A stretch of 14,503 bases of DNA from Bacillota bacterium (GCA_023421505.1 JAEZTJ010000069.1:1-14503); one strand, 5' to 3'. Shown: positions 1 through 5,951, counted from the first letter of the stretch. The notes: generated by a model not told the origin, from the sequence alone. Numbers and translations are program-made.

Positions 1-23
1 ACTTTCTGTCCAACTTTAAACAT
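1..23 (-). CDS. start of a prophage gene, cut by the window edge
   Basis: Only the first seven codons (MFKVGQK) are visible. The ATG at 23-21 is preceded by a textbook AAGGAGG at 35-29, so a gene starts here and runs off the left edge. It lies in the leftward early cluster of the integrated element. Too little is present to name a function. The reading frame upstream of this ATG stays open back to a stop at 221-219, which matters for the possible frameshift in the preceding gene. Confidence 0.5.
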
Positions 24-112
24 ATTGACCTCCTTCAAATATGGTGATACAATCACCTTAGATTGTTTTGCTTTGCGCCCGACGGAGTTGCGACCTCCTA
101 AGGGCTTTTCTT

Positions 113-280
113 TTACCTGTCTTGGTGCCGGAATAAACCGGCTAAGCTTGCCATTATAGAAGATCTCTGTTGCTTCTGATCCTTCGTTGATATAGCCTTC
201 ATACTGAAACGTTTGAACTCAGCTTGTCCGTTTCCGTATGTCTTATGGCTTCTCTGCATATGCTTAACTCTTCCTGCCAC
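113..280 (-). CDS. small basic prophage protein (55 aa, GTG start), possibly frameshifted
   Basis: GTG at 280 follows GGAGG (293-289) at 8-nt spacing and opens a 55-codon frame beginning MAGRVKHMQRSHKTYGNGQ and ending in TAA at 115-113. The product is small, basic and lysine/arginine-rich, with no family I recognise. It sits in the leftward early cluster, 19 bp beyond the stop of the 94-aa gene. From about position 205 onward another frame on the same strand (218 leftward) reads as a more convincing protein, YEGYINEGSEATEIFYNGK and further, without a start codon of its own. Either this 55-aa protein is correct as it stands, or a -1 shift joins its first 25 or so residues to the second frame. 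The sequence alone does not decide. Confidence 0.45.
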   Translation of the reverse strand: MAGRVKHMQRSHKTYGNGQAEFKRFSMKAISTKDQKQQRSSIMASLAGLFRHQDR

Positions 281-299
281 TATGTACGCCTCCTTCCTT

Positions 300-584
300 T
301 TAATGCCTCCGGATCATATCTTTCATCCGTTTATGTTCAGTGATATCTTGGATTTTTGCATCAATGCGATTAATATCTTCCGTTGTGCTATTCACATCAT
401 CCAGATAACCGAAATCCCTGAGAGCCTCGAATAGGCTTTTTGCTTTATTAAGTGATGCCTCTGCCTCTTTTAATGCTGCATAAGTGCTTTGATCCGATAC
501 TCTATTAGCAACTATAATATAACCGTACAGTTTAGCTCTGTGAGCATGTACTACTCCCTTATCTGTATACACTACCGTCTGCAT
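300..584 (-). CDS. hypothetical prophage protein, 94 aa
   Basis: ATG at 584 follows a strong purine-rich ribosome binding site (GGAGGGAGG at 596-588). The protein has a beta-like N-terminus (MQTVVYTDKG, then KLYGYIIVANRV) and a long, charged, probably helical or coiled-coil C-terminal half (residues about 37-94) rich in Lys, Glu, Asp and Ala. It has no membrane segment, cysteine motif or catalytic signature. It belongs to the leftward early operon of the element between the 35-aa membrane peptide and the 55-aa basic protein, with very short gaps. No family is recognised and the function is unknown. Coding status is well supported by the ribosome binding site and packing. Confidence 0.7.
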   Translation of the reverse strand: MQTVVYTDKGVVHAHRAKLYGYIIVANRVSDQSTYAALKEAEASLNKAKSLFEALRDFGYLDDVNSTTEDINRIDAKIQDITEHKRMKDMIRRH

Positions 585-599
585 GTCCTCCCTCCTTCC

Positions 600-707
600 C
601 TATAATAGTTTTGATGCAGCCATTACTATAACTGCGCCAATAGATACACCGACACCGAACATAAGCGCCTGAATAAATGTGTCTAAATAGTTCTTAAGCT
701 TCTTCAT
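600..707 (-). CDS. 35-aa single-pass membrane peptide of the prophage
   Basis: The ATG at 707-705 follows AAGGAGG (725-719) at about 11 nt and opens MKKLKNYLDTFIQALMFGVG, continuing to LL at the C-terminus. A longer in-frame reading from 800 would overlap the upstream gene and has no ribosome binding site, so I use the internal ATG. Residues 14-33 form one hydrophobic segment with a positively charged N-terminus, so the topology is probably N-in, single pass. Such very short membrane peptides are common in phage early and lysis regions, but nothing here identifies it as a holin or toxin. The stop lies 15 bp before the start of the 94-aa gene, so the two are probably cotranscribed. Confidence 0.55.
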   Translation of the reverse strand: MKKLKNYLDTFIQALMFGVGVSIGAVIVMAASKLL

Positions 708-727
708 CTGGCTTGTCCCTCCTTTAT

Positions 728-741
728 ACCGCCTAGGCGGT
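728..741. repeat. 14-bp perfect GC-rich palindrome
   Basis: ACCGCCTAGGCGGT is perfectly self-complementary and stands out in AT-rich sequence. It covers the TAG stop (735-733) of the 64-aa gene and lies directly before the ribosome binding site of the 35-aa gene (725-719). As RNA it could form a 5-bp stem with a CTAG loop just upstream of that site; as DNA it could bind a dimeric protein. No T-run follows on the minus strand, so it is not a normal terminator. Confidence 0.5.
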
Positions 742-927
742 TTTATCAGTAGCTGGTTGCTTATTATGCTCTTTCTGCTGTTTAGCAATATGCTGGGCAT
801 AAAGCTGTCTCATAAAAAGGTCAGTTACTCTCTCCATTATCTCTTCTGATTCCTCGCGGCTTCTTATGTAATCATCACATACCCAAACAGTTGCTCCATC
901 GATATTCCATTCTTTAACTACTGCCAT
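733..927 (-). CDS. hypothetical prophage protein, 64 aa
   Basis: ATG at 927 follows GAGGTG (938-933) and opens MAVVKEWNIDGATVWVCDDY. The first 20 residues look like a short beta-hairpin with two Trp and one Cys. Residues about 22-50 form a charged amphipathic helix, and the tail is Lys/Gln-rich and probably disordered. It has the size and character of early phage accessory proteins just downstream of a Cro-like gene, but I recognise no family. The 3' end coincides with the 728-741 palindrome. The 103-bp gap to the Cro-like gene carries a rightward promoter-like sequence and no obvious leftward one. Confidence 0.65.
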   Translation of the reverse strand: MAVVKEWNIDGATVWVCDDYIRSREESEEIMERVTDLFMRQLYAQHIAKQQKEHNKQPATDKTA

Positions 928-980
928 AAAATCACCTCGCAGTTCTTTACTATAAAACTATGTACTACCGATTGTACTTG

Positions 981-1009
981 TTGACACTCATTTACAATTA
1001 TGATAAACT
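981..1009 (+). promoter_or_regulatory. promoter-like sequence antisense to the Cro-like gene
   Basis: TTGACA (981-986, perfect -35), a 17-bp spacer, then TAAACT (1004-1009, 4 of 6 for -10). It points right, through the antisense strand of the Cro-like gene and toward the repressor at 1424. The position is that of lambda PRE, but no activator site is demonstrated and the -10 is weak. Confidence 0.3.
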
Positions 1010-1030
1010 AGTTGTCGAACACTTGTTTGC

Positions 1031-1243
1031 CTAAGCAGCAATTTCACGAGCAAATAGAAAATCATAATCATACTCCGGAAAAAACACTTTTTTGATTTTT
1101 GAAGCTTCATCAAATGTAAATCCACTTGCAACGATTCCATTAAGCTTATCGCTAATTGTAGCTTGTCTGCATTCGAGCAGATTTGATATTTGAATACCTG
1201 TGATACCTTTTAACTTCATTGCTTTCAGTAAATTACTGTACAT
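1031..1243 (-). CDS. Cro-like small HTH DNA-binding protein, 70 aa
   Basis: This is a 70-residue protein. Residues about 3-55 read as a helix-turn-helix of the lambda-repressor/Cro type: SNLLKAMKLKGITGIQISNL forms helices 1-2, and the stretch around RQATISDKLNG is the recognition helix region. The C-terminus is short and acidic/aromatic. ATG at 1243 follows AAAGGAG at a suitable distance. It is the first gene of the leftward early operon and diverges from the Xre repressor across a shared operator region, which is the normal place for a Cro-type early regulator. Its promoter (1290-1318) contains an operator-like site inside its spacer. The family call rests on fold pattern and position; excisionase activity cannot be excluded. 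Confidence 0.72.
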   Translation of the reverse strand: MYSNLLKAMKLKGITGIQISNLLECRQATISDKLNGIVASGFTFDEASKIKKVFFPEYDYDFLFAREIAA

Positions 1244-1261
1244 ATTGGCACTCCTTTCATT

Positions 1262-1359
1262 AATTCGTTATTCCGTATTTCATACTTGAATTATATACCG
1301 ACTTTCGAATTTGGTCAATCAAAAAATACTGACTTTCGAATTATTACGGAATTACGTAT
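1262..1359. promoter_or_regulatory. four related 17-bp operator-like sites in the genetic switch
   Basis: Site B (1295-1311, ATACCGACTTTCGAATT) and site C (1326-1342, ATACTGACTTTCGAATT) differ at one base and start 31 bp apart, about three helical turns on the same face. Site A (1262-1278, AATTCGTTATTCCGTAT) matches the reverse complement of B at 13 of 17. Site D (1343-1359) matches A at 12 of 17. B lies inside the leftward promoter spacer, C just upstream of its -35, A near its start point, and D just upstream of the rightward promoter. Binding by the repressor and the Cro-like protein is inferred. Confidence 0.6.
1290..1318 (-). promoter_or_regulatory. leftward early promoter for the Cro-like operon
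   Basis: On the minus strand: TTGACC (1318-1313), 17-bp spacer, TATAAT (1295-1290). This is a near-consensus vegetative promoter, about 47 bp from the Cro-like start codon. The spacer is occupied by operator-like site B, so a bound repressor would block RNA polymerase directly. Confidence 0.75.
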
Positions 1360-1367
1360 TTTTTCAC

Positions 1368-1396
1368 TTTACAAAATATGTTTCAAAGTATATAAT
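1368..1396 (+). promoter_or_regulatory. rightward promoter for repressor-immA-integrase
   Basis: TTTACA (1368-1373), 17-bp spacer, TATAAT (1391-1396), with the repressor start codon about 27 bp beyond the -10. Operator-like site D ends nine bases before the -35, so autoregulation is plausible. A second TTTACA copy (1398-1403) follows the -10 and is probably incidental. Confidence 0.75.
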
Positions 1397-1423
1397 GTTT
1401 ACAAAATGGTGTAGAGGTGTGAT

Positions 1424-1747
1424 ATGGAAAAGGCTAAGATTTTAGAACAGTTAATAAAGGAGCAAGGCTATAATTTAAAATCATTTGCAGTAAAGTGTGG
1501 TATTCCTTACACTACTCTTTATGGAATAATTAAGAACGGTGTTGGCCGAGCATCAATGGACAATATTCTTACAATATGTAAATGTCTTGGAATAAGGGTG
1601 GAAGATTTAGAAGAGATGGCTGCTGGAGCTCCGAAAGAAGATTTTCAACCTACATACGAAGATTTACAGCAATTAATCGCCAGGAATGGAAAAAATCTAT
1701 CGACCGAAGAGAAAATACAGCTTATTAAAATGTTGTCAGAACTTTAA
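1424..1747 (+). CDS. Xre-family (HTH_3) repressor, ImmR-like, 107 aa
   Basis: Residues about 5-60 form a helix-turn-helix: ILEQLIKEQGYNLKSFAVKC starts the domain, IPYTTLYGIIKNG is the recognition region, and SMDNILTICKCLGIRVEDLE closes it in the usual Xre manner. Residues 70-107 are a charged helical tail that could dimerise or serve as the protease target. ATG at 1424 follows AGAGGTG. It is the element's likely maintenance repressor, diverging from the Cro-like gene and lying 18 bp upstream of an ImmA-type metallopeptidase. In ICEBs1 and related elements ImmA cleaves ImmR to induce the element. The same pairing is inferred here from gene order, not from close sequence identity. Confidence 0.85.
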   Translation: MEKAKILEQLIKEQGYNLKSFAVKCGIPYTTLYGIIKNGVGRASMDNILTICKCLGIRVEDLEEMAAGAPKEDFQPTYEDLQQLIARNGKNLSTEEKIQLIKMLSEL

Positions 1748-1765
1748 AAGAAGAAGGTTTATGCA

Positions 1766-2461
1766 TTGAACTACGAACTAATTCATATATCGATCTTAGA
1801 AGTATTAAAGCATTGCAATATAAATTCGTTTCCTATTGATTGTTATGAAATACTGAAACAATATAATATAGAAACATATTCCTATTCTTCACTCAGCGAT
1901 GATCTACGTGAGTATTGTTTAAAATTCAGTAATGATGCATTAAAATACCGTGATAAGATATGTTATAACAGTAATTTGCCGTCTGGAAGAGTCCGTTTTT
2001 CACTAATGCATGAGTTAGGTCACATCGTATTAAATCATAGTAACAATCCTACTCATGAAATGGAACAAGAAGCCAACTTTTTTGCCAGCAACATACTCGC
2101 TCCACGAATGGCTATTCATTATGCTAAATGTAAAAACGAAACAGATGTATCAAAAATATTCGAATTAACCAATGAAGCTTCTCAGTATGCTTTTGATGAT
2201 TATAGACGTTGGCATAGATGGACTATATATCATAAAATGAATAATCTTGATAAAGCTATGTACGCTCATTTTTATAATAAGGAATTAAATTGTTTTGTAT
2301 ACAGTATTATAAGATGTGCATATTGCGATACATTAATATATAACTCATTTGATAATATCTGCAAAAAATGTAAAACGCCAAGTCGAGTATTTACGCAGTA
2401 TCAAAAACCTAGTGAGGATTTATTAATAGCTGAAAGTCACTGGTTATATTCTGGCTTATAA
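1766..2461 (+). CDS. ImmA/IrrE-family metallopeptidase with C-terminal zinc-ribbon-like motif
   Basis: Residues 82-86 read HELGH, the zincin active site (His82, Glu83, His86), followed by EQEANFFASNIL, in which Glu102 is the expected third zinc ligand. This is the signature of the ImmA/IrrE family, which cleaves Xre-type repressors. Residues 184-202 carry CAYC and CKKC, two CxxC pairs 11 residues apart, an unusual C-terminal addition resembling a small zinc ribbon. The start is TTG at 1766, with AGAAGG 9 bases upstream; the ATG at 1761 is out of frame and stops at once. It is 18 bp behind the repressor and 51 bp before the integrase, so the three are probably cotranscribed. Its likely role is antirepression, with the inducing signal unknown. 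Confidence 0.85.
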   Translation: MNYELIHISILEVLKHCNINSFPIDCYEILKQYNIETYSYSSLSDDLREYCLKFSNDALKYRDKICYNSNLPSGRVRFSLMHELGHIVLNHSNNPTHEMEQEANFFASNILAPRMAIHYAKCKNETDVSKIFELTNEASQYAFDDYRRWHRWTIYHKMNNLDKAMYAHFYNKELNCFVYSIIRCAYCDTLIYNSFDNICKKCKTPSRVFTQYQKPSEDLLIAESHWLYSGL

Positions 2462-2512
2462 TTACTTTTTTAAGATAATAACAATTAGAATTTAGTATCA
2501 TGGGGGTTAGGT

Positions 2513-4126
2513 ATGAAGCAAATTCAATCTGAAGCATATTGCATATATCTGAGAAAGTCTCGTAAAGACATGGAAGCAGAAGCCCGCGGTGAAGGTGAAA
2601 CACTACGTCGTCACGAAAAGGCTTTATTTGATCTTTCAAAAAAGCTCAGAATTCATATCCCAAAGGATAATATCTACCGTGAGATCGTATCCGGTGAGAC
2701 AATAGAGGCCCGTCCTGAAATGCAGCGCCTGCTTAGAGATGTTGAGCAGGGTAAATGGGCAGGCGTACTGGTAATGGAAGTAGAAAGGCTTGCCCGTGGA
2801 GATACTTCTGATCAAGGAACCGTTGCAAAAGCTTTTAAATTTAGTTCAACTAAAATAATTACTCCTGCCAAAACCTACGATCCAGACAACGAATACGACG
2901 AAGAATATTTTGAATTCAGTCTGTTCATGAGTCGAAGGGAATTTAAAACTATCAACCGTCGTATCCAAAGAGGTCGTATTGCATCAGCTAAAGAGGGGAA
3001 GTTCCTTTCATCAGTAGCGCCTTATGGTTATAAAAAAGTAAAAATTAAAAATGATAAAGGCTATACACTTGAACCAGATACTGAACATGCACCTATTGTT
3101 AAAATGATATATGATCTTTATGTTCAAGGAGATTTGCAACCGGACGGATCATACCTTAAATTTGGTGCCACCAGAATAGCAGACAGGCTTAATGAGCTTG
3201 GATATAAACCTATAAAAAATAATGTCTGGACTAAGTCATCTATCACAGATATTTTAAAAAACCCCGTTTATACTGGAAAAATCCGTTGGTCATACAAAAG
3301 AGAAAAAAAGTCTTATGAAAATGGTCAGCTCCACAAGACGCGCACCAAAACTTCAGGTGACTACATTCTTGCAGAGGGTCTTCATGAACCTATCATAGAT
3401 TTGAATATTTTTAACACAGCCCAACAGTTAATGGCTACCAGAGGTCATGCTTCAATTCCTGGTCATAAAATCATGCAAAATCCGCTTTCGGGTATTATCT
3501 ACTGTAGTAAATGTGGTCAAATGATGACTAGACTTGCAAAGAATAATAAGACTCCCTATGATACTATAAAGTGTCCAAATACAAAATGCGATAACATATC
3601 CTCACCACTTTATCTGGTTGAAGAGGTACTAATTCACTCTTTAAATAAATGGCATAATGATTATAAGGTAAAATGGGAACAAAAGAAACTTGACCAGCCT
3701 TATGAAAATGCTATTGCAAATAAAAAAGCCATTATAATTCAGCTAAAAAGTAACGTAAGCAAACTTCAGGAGCAGAATGAACGTGTTTATTCTTTGCTGG
3801 AGCAAGGTGTTTATACTACAGATATCTTTCTACAACGAAATAAAAAAATATTAAATGAGATTAATATGCTTCAAAGTAATATCAACTGTCAGGAAGAGGA
3901 ACTCGCTTCCCTGCAAAACCAAGCGTCCTACAATGATGCCTTTCTGCCTAAGGTACAACATATCCTTGATACTTATTATGAAATTGAATCTGCGGCTGTA
4001 CGAAATGAGGCCTTAAAAGAAGTGTTGGAGAAAGCTGTTTACACGAAGAACGAGCCCAACAGGAAAGGAAATAGGGACAACAAGAACTTCGCGATCAGGT
4101 TATTCCCTAAAACTATTGAGTTTTAA
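2513..4126 (+). CDS. large serine recombinase (phage-type integrase), 537 aa
   Basis: The order is that of large serine integrases. A resolvase-type catalytic domain (about 8-150) has nucleophile Ser16 in YLRKSRKD and the conserved VSGETIEARPEMQRLL and VMEVERLARG blocks. A recombinase DNA-binding domain (about 165-300) includes VAPYGYKK and DILKNPVYTGKIRW. A zinc ribbon has Cys331, Cys334, Cys354 and Cys359. A coiled coil (about 385-475) then follows. Its length is normal for the family, with no disruption. ATG at 2513 follows GGGGG. It is the last gene before the junction with the split sleL gene, where serine integrase genes normally sit relative to the attachment site. It should catalyse integration and, with a directionality factor not identified here, excision. 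Confidence 0.95.
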   Translation: MKQIQSEAYCIYLRKSRKDMEAEARGEGETLRRHEKALFDLSKKLRIHIPKDNIYREIVSGETIEARPEMQRLLRDVEQGKWAGVLVMEVERLARGDTSDQGTVAKAFKFSSTKIITPAKTYDPDNEYDEEYFEFSLFMSRREFKTINRRIQRGRIASAKEGKFLSSVAPYGYKKVKIKNDKGYTLEPDTEHAPIVKMIYDLYVQGDLQPDGSYLKFGATRIADRLNELGYKPIKNNVWTKSSITDILKNPVYTGKIRWSYKREKKSYENGQLHKTRTKTSGDYILAEGLHEPIIDLNIFNTAQQLMATRGHASIPGHKIMQNPLSGIIYCSKCGQMMTRLAKNNKTPYDTIKCPNTKCDNISSPLYLVEEVLIHSLNKWHNDYKVKWEQKKLDQPYENAIANKKAIIIQLKSNVSKLQEQNERVYSLLEQGVYTTDIFLQRNKKILNEINMLQSNINCQEEELASLQNQASYNDAFLPKVQHILDTYYEIESAAVRNEALKEVLEKAVYTKNEPNRKGNRDNKNFAIRLFPKTIEF

Positions 4127-4175
4127 TTATCACCCTTGACAAGTATGTGATTATGTGTAACCCCATTCATAGGTC
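4127..4175. other. attachment-site junction between mobile element and sleL
   Basis: Right of about 4152 the minus-strand sequence is a normal sleL/yaaH reading frame ending ATGACCTATGAATGGGGT plus TACACATA (TYEWGYT). Left of it, homology stops and the AT-rich tail of the integrase region begins. Related SleL/YaaH proteins continue after this motif with a Gly-Pro-Pro-rich segment, so the sequence change here marks one hybrid att site. The crossover dinucleotide and core cannot be fixed without the other junction. The core probably lies within the last 15-20 bases of the sleL match. Confidence 0.7.
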
Positions 4176-5011
4176 ATAAGAAGGACCTGATCTGCTACAG
4201 CCCCTATCGTTGGATAATCATGTGCTTCATATAGAAGTCCTGTCATTTCTCCTGATGTCTTAGGTGCAAGAGCAACGAAAGTAAGTAATCCTTCCTGATC
4301 AAGCCTGGTATTCAAAGCAGTGATGAAACTCAGGAAACCTTGCTTATCCTCAGGCAAAATGAATTCAAAATCAATATCGATACCGCGATAACCTTTAGCC
4401 TTCAATGCAGTAACAAGGTTATTAATCAGCGCAGTCTGTGCCTGTTGATTAATAAACATCTGATGAGCTATCTCGCTACTGAACTCTCCTTCTGCATTCA
4501 TCGGTGCAAGTACCATTATCGGTCCCACCCCAAATTCATTTGCAATCGCAATTAACTCCTCATCTTCTATGGGCACTAGCTCTCCGGCAGGTGTAAATCC
4601 ATAGGTAAAGAGTAACAAATAAGTAAGAAAAGGCAGGGTTTTCCTAAGTACCGCCCTGTCGATAAAGGGATAGGCATAGCCATTAATCATTACGGTATCT
4701 AATACTTCCTCACCCTTATAAGTAATAACTAATACATCTCCCGGATTAAGTCCCTCTCTTGCAGCTATCTGCGGGTTGTTCTGTAAAATCTGATTCGGTT
4801 CAACATCATAGGTCTGCGCAATGTTAAAAAGAGTATCTCCCTCCGTTACTGTATGAACCACATCCGGTATTCTAATTCCAATACTTTGTCCGATTAGTAA
4901 TCTATCAGGGTTTGGAAGCTCATTCTCTAATGTAATCCGTTCAGGTGATACTCCGTACTGGTCAGCAATCGATTGTAGCGTATCACCGGCCTTCACAACA
5001 TGAATTGTCAT
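4151..5011 (-). CDS. sleL: SleL/YaaH-type spore cortex-lytic enzyme, 5' part of a gene split by element insertion
   Basis: This is an N-acetylglucosaminidase-type enzyme acting on spore cortex peptidoglycan during germination. LysM domain 1 covers residues about 2-48, LysM 2 about 52-97, then a GH18 barrel from about 108. The GH18 catalytic motif DIDFE has Asp212, Asp214 and Glu216, and the conserved ALAPKTSG and YEAHDY follow. The frame ends after residue 286 at VLLMTYEWGYT, whereas family members such as B. subtilis YaaH are about 430 residues. The C-terminal third of the barrel is therefore missing, and the TAA arises at the junction with the mobile element. ATG at 5011 follows GGAGG. The truncated product is unlikely to fold as an active enzyme, while precise excision of the element could restore the gene. 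A mother-cell-type promoter candidate lies upstream. Confidence 0.88.
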   Translation of the reverse strand: MTIHVVKAGDTLQSIADQYGVSPERITLENELPNPDRLLIGQSIGIRIPDVVHTVTEGDTLFNIAQTYDVEPNQILQNNPQIAAREGLNPGDVLVITYKGEEVLDTVMINGYAYPFIDRAVLRKTLPFLTYLLLFTYGFTPAGELVPIEDEELIAIANEFGVGPIMVLAPMNAEGEFSSEIAHQMFINQQAQTALINNLVTALKAKGYRGIDIDFEFILPEDKQGFLSFITALNTRLDQEGLLTFVALAPKTSGEMTGLLYEAHDYPTIGAVADQVLLMTYEWGYT

Positions 5012-5070
5012 ATACCTCCGTCTGCTGTTAACATGAACTTACATGCTTTTAGCTCATAAAAGCTTTATAT

Positions 5071-5099
5071 TAATATATGCCATGAAAAATCTTATGGTG
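5071..5099 (-). promoter_or_regulatory. candidate mother-cell (sigmaK/sigmaE-like) promoter of sleL
   Basis: On the minus strand: CACC (5099-5096), 16-bp spacer, CATATATTA (5079-5071). This fits the sigmaK pattern (mACm, about 16 bp, CATAnnnTA). The CATATATT also fits the sigmaE -10, but no good sigmaE -35 is seen. It lies about 60 bp upstream of the sleL start. The motif is short and could occur by chance in AT-rich DNA. Confidence 0.35.
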
Positions 5100-5116
5100 A
5101 AATACATTGCAGGTCG

Positions 5117-5145
5117 TTGCAACCGATTTAATATTATCGTATAAT
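5117..5145 (+). promoter_or_regulatory. promoter for the flavin-reductase-like gene
   Basis: TTGCAA (5117-5122), 17-bp spacer, TATAAT (5140-5145), giving a leader of about 90 nt before the start codon at 5244. No riboswitch fold or clear operator was recognised in the leader. Confidence 0.6.
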
Positions 5146-5243
5146 AAAATATGGGGTTTATTAGAAATAAAATGTTTTAATTAATTCAGGGCAGGCATGC
5201 TGTCAGTATGAAGAATTAAAAATAAAAGAAAGGTACAAATAAA

Positions 5244-5756
5244 ATGAATAATTTTAAGGAAATTTCACCTCTTATGCTAAGAAAAAATCCTTTCGAGGCA
5301 ATCGGAAAGGATTGGATGTTAATTACTGCCGGAAGCAAAGAAAAGGCCAATACCATGACAGCATCCTGGGGTGGTCTTGGCGTAATGTACGGTAAGAATG
5401 TTGCTTATATCGTCGTACGTCCCCAAAGATATACAAGAGAATTTCTTGATAAGGAAGAAACCTTCTCCTTAAGCTTTCTTGATAAAAACCATAGAGATGT
5501 GTTAAATTATCTGGGAACTGTATCCGGTCGCAATGAGGATAAGATCGCAAAATCAGGATTAACACTTGATTTCTTGGAACAGACACCATATTTTAACGAA
5601 GCAACACAAGTACTTATCTGTAAAAAGCTATATAGGCAGCCCATGAATGAGGAGTCAATATTAGTTGAGAAGATAAATAGCACCTGGTACCCTGCTAAGG
5701 ATTATCATATTCTGTATATTGCAGAAATTATTAAAGCCTTGCAAGTAACCAGATAA
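5244..5756 (+). CDS. flavin reductase-like (FMN-binding split-barrel) protein, 170 aa
   Basis: The protein carries the family signature: TMTASWGGLGVMYGKNVAY (residues about 37-55), then VVRPQRYTREFL (phosphate/flavin contact region), ETFSLSFLD, and an 'NYLGTVSGRNEDKIAKSGL' segment typical of the clostridial subgroup. It should bind FMN non-covalently and act as a cytosolic flavin-dependent reductase or electron carrier; the substrate cannot be read from sequence. Length is normal and the frame is intact. The ATG at 5244 follows GAAAGG at 11 nt. It is monocistronic, diverging from sleL and convergent with the ABC exporter operon, with the 5871-5951 inverted repeat between them. Confidence 0.9.
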   Translation: MNNFKEISPLMLRKNPFEAIGKDWMLITAGSKEKANTMTASWGGLGVMYGKNVAYIVVRPQRYTREFLDKEETFSLSFLDKNHRDVLNYLGTVSGRNEDKIAKSGLTLDFLEQTPYFNEATQVLICKKLYRQPMNEESILVEKINSTWYPAKDYHILYIAEIIKALQVTR

Positions 5757-5870
5757 CAAAATATAAAAACAAAAAGATGAACTAGACTTTAATATCATCC
5801 TAGCTTTTATTAAATTAGGAACAATGATTTTTTAGTTTACATTATTAAGATCTTTCCTCGTAGAATAAAA

Positions 5871-5951
5871 ATTAGGATCGTGGCATCAAATCTTCCAAAC
5901 GTTCATTGTATTACAATGAATGTTTTGTAGATTTGATACCTCAATCCTATT
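5871..5951. repeat. long imperfect inverted repeat between convergent genes, possible terminator
   Basis: Arms 5882-5909 and 5913-5940 are complementary at 24 of 28 positions around a 3-nt ATT loop. After a 3x3 internal loop, a further 6-bp stem (5873-5878 with 5944-5949) extends it. The two differences at 5884 and 5901 could be G-U pairs on one strand or the other. On the minus strand the structure is followed by TTTTT (5870-5866 region), so it may terminate the ABC operon. It is much longer than a usual terminator and resembles a small palindromic repeat element. No coding potential is seen in 5757-6010. Confidence 0.65.

Noticed and set aside
213..434. Rightward 73-aa reading frame with many Cys, Met and Pro residues
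   Set aside because: It lies antisense to two small leftward genes with good ribosome binding sites, and its composition looks like antisense of coding DNA.
4340..4555. Rightward reading frame inside sleL
   Set aside because: It is antisense to a region of sleL with clear GH18 motifs and has no ribosome binding site.
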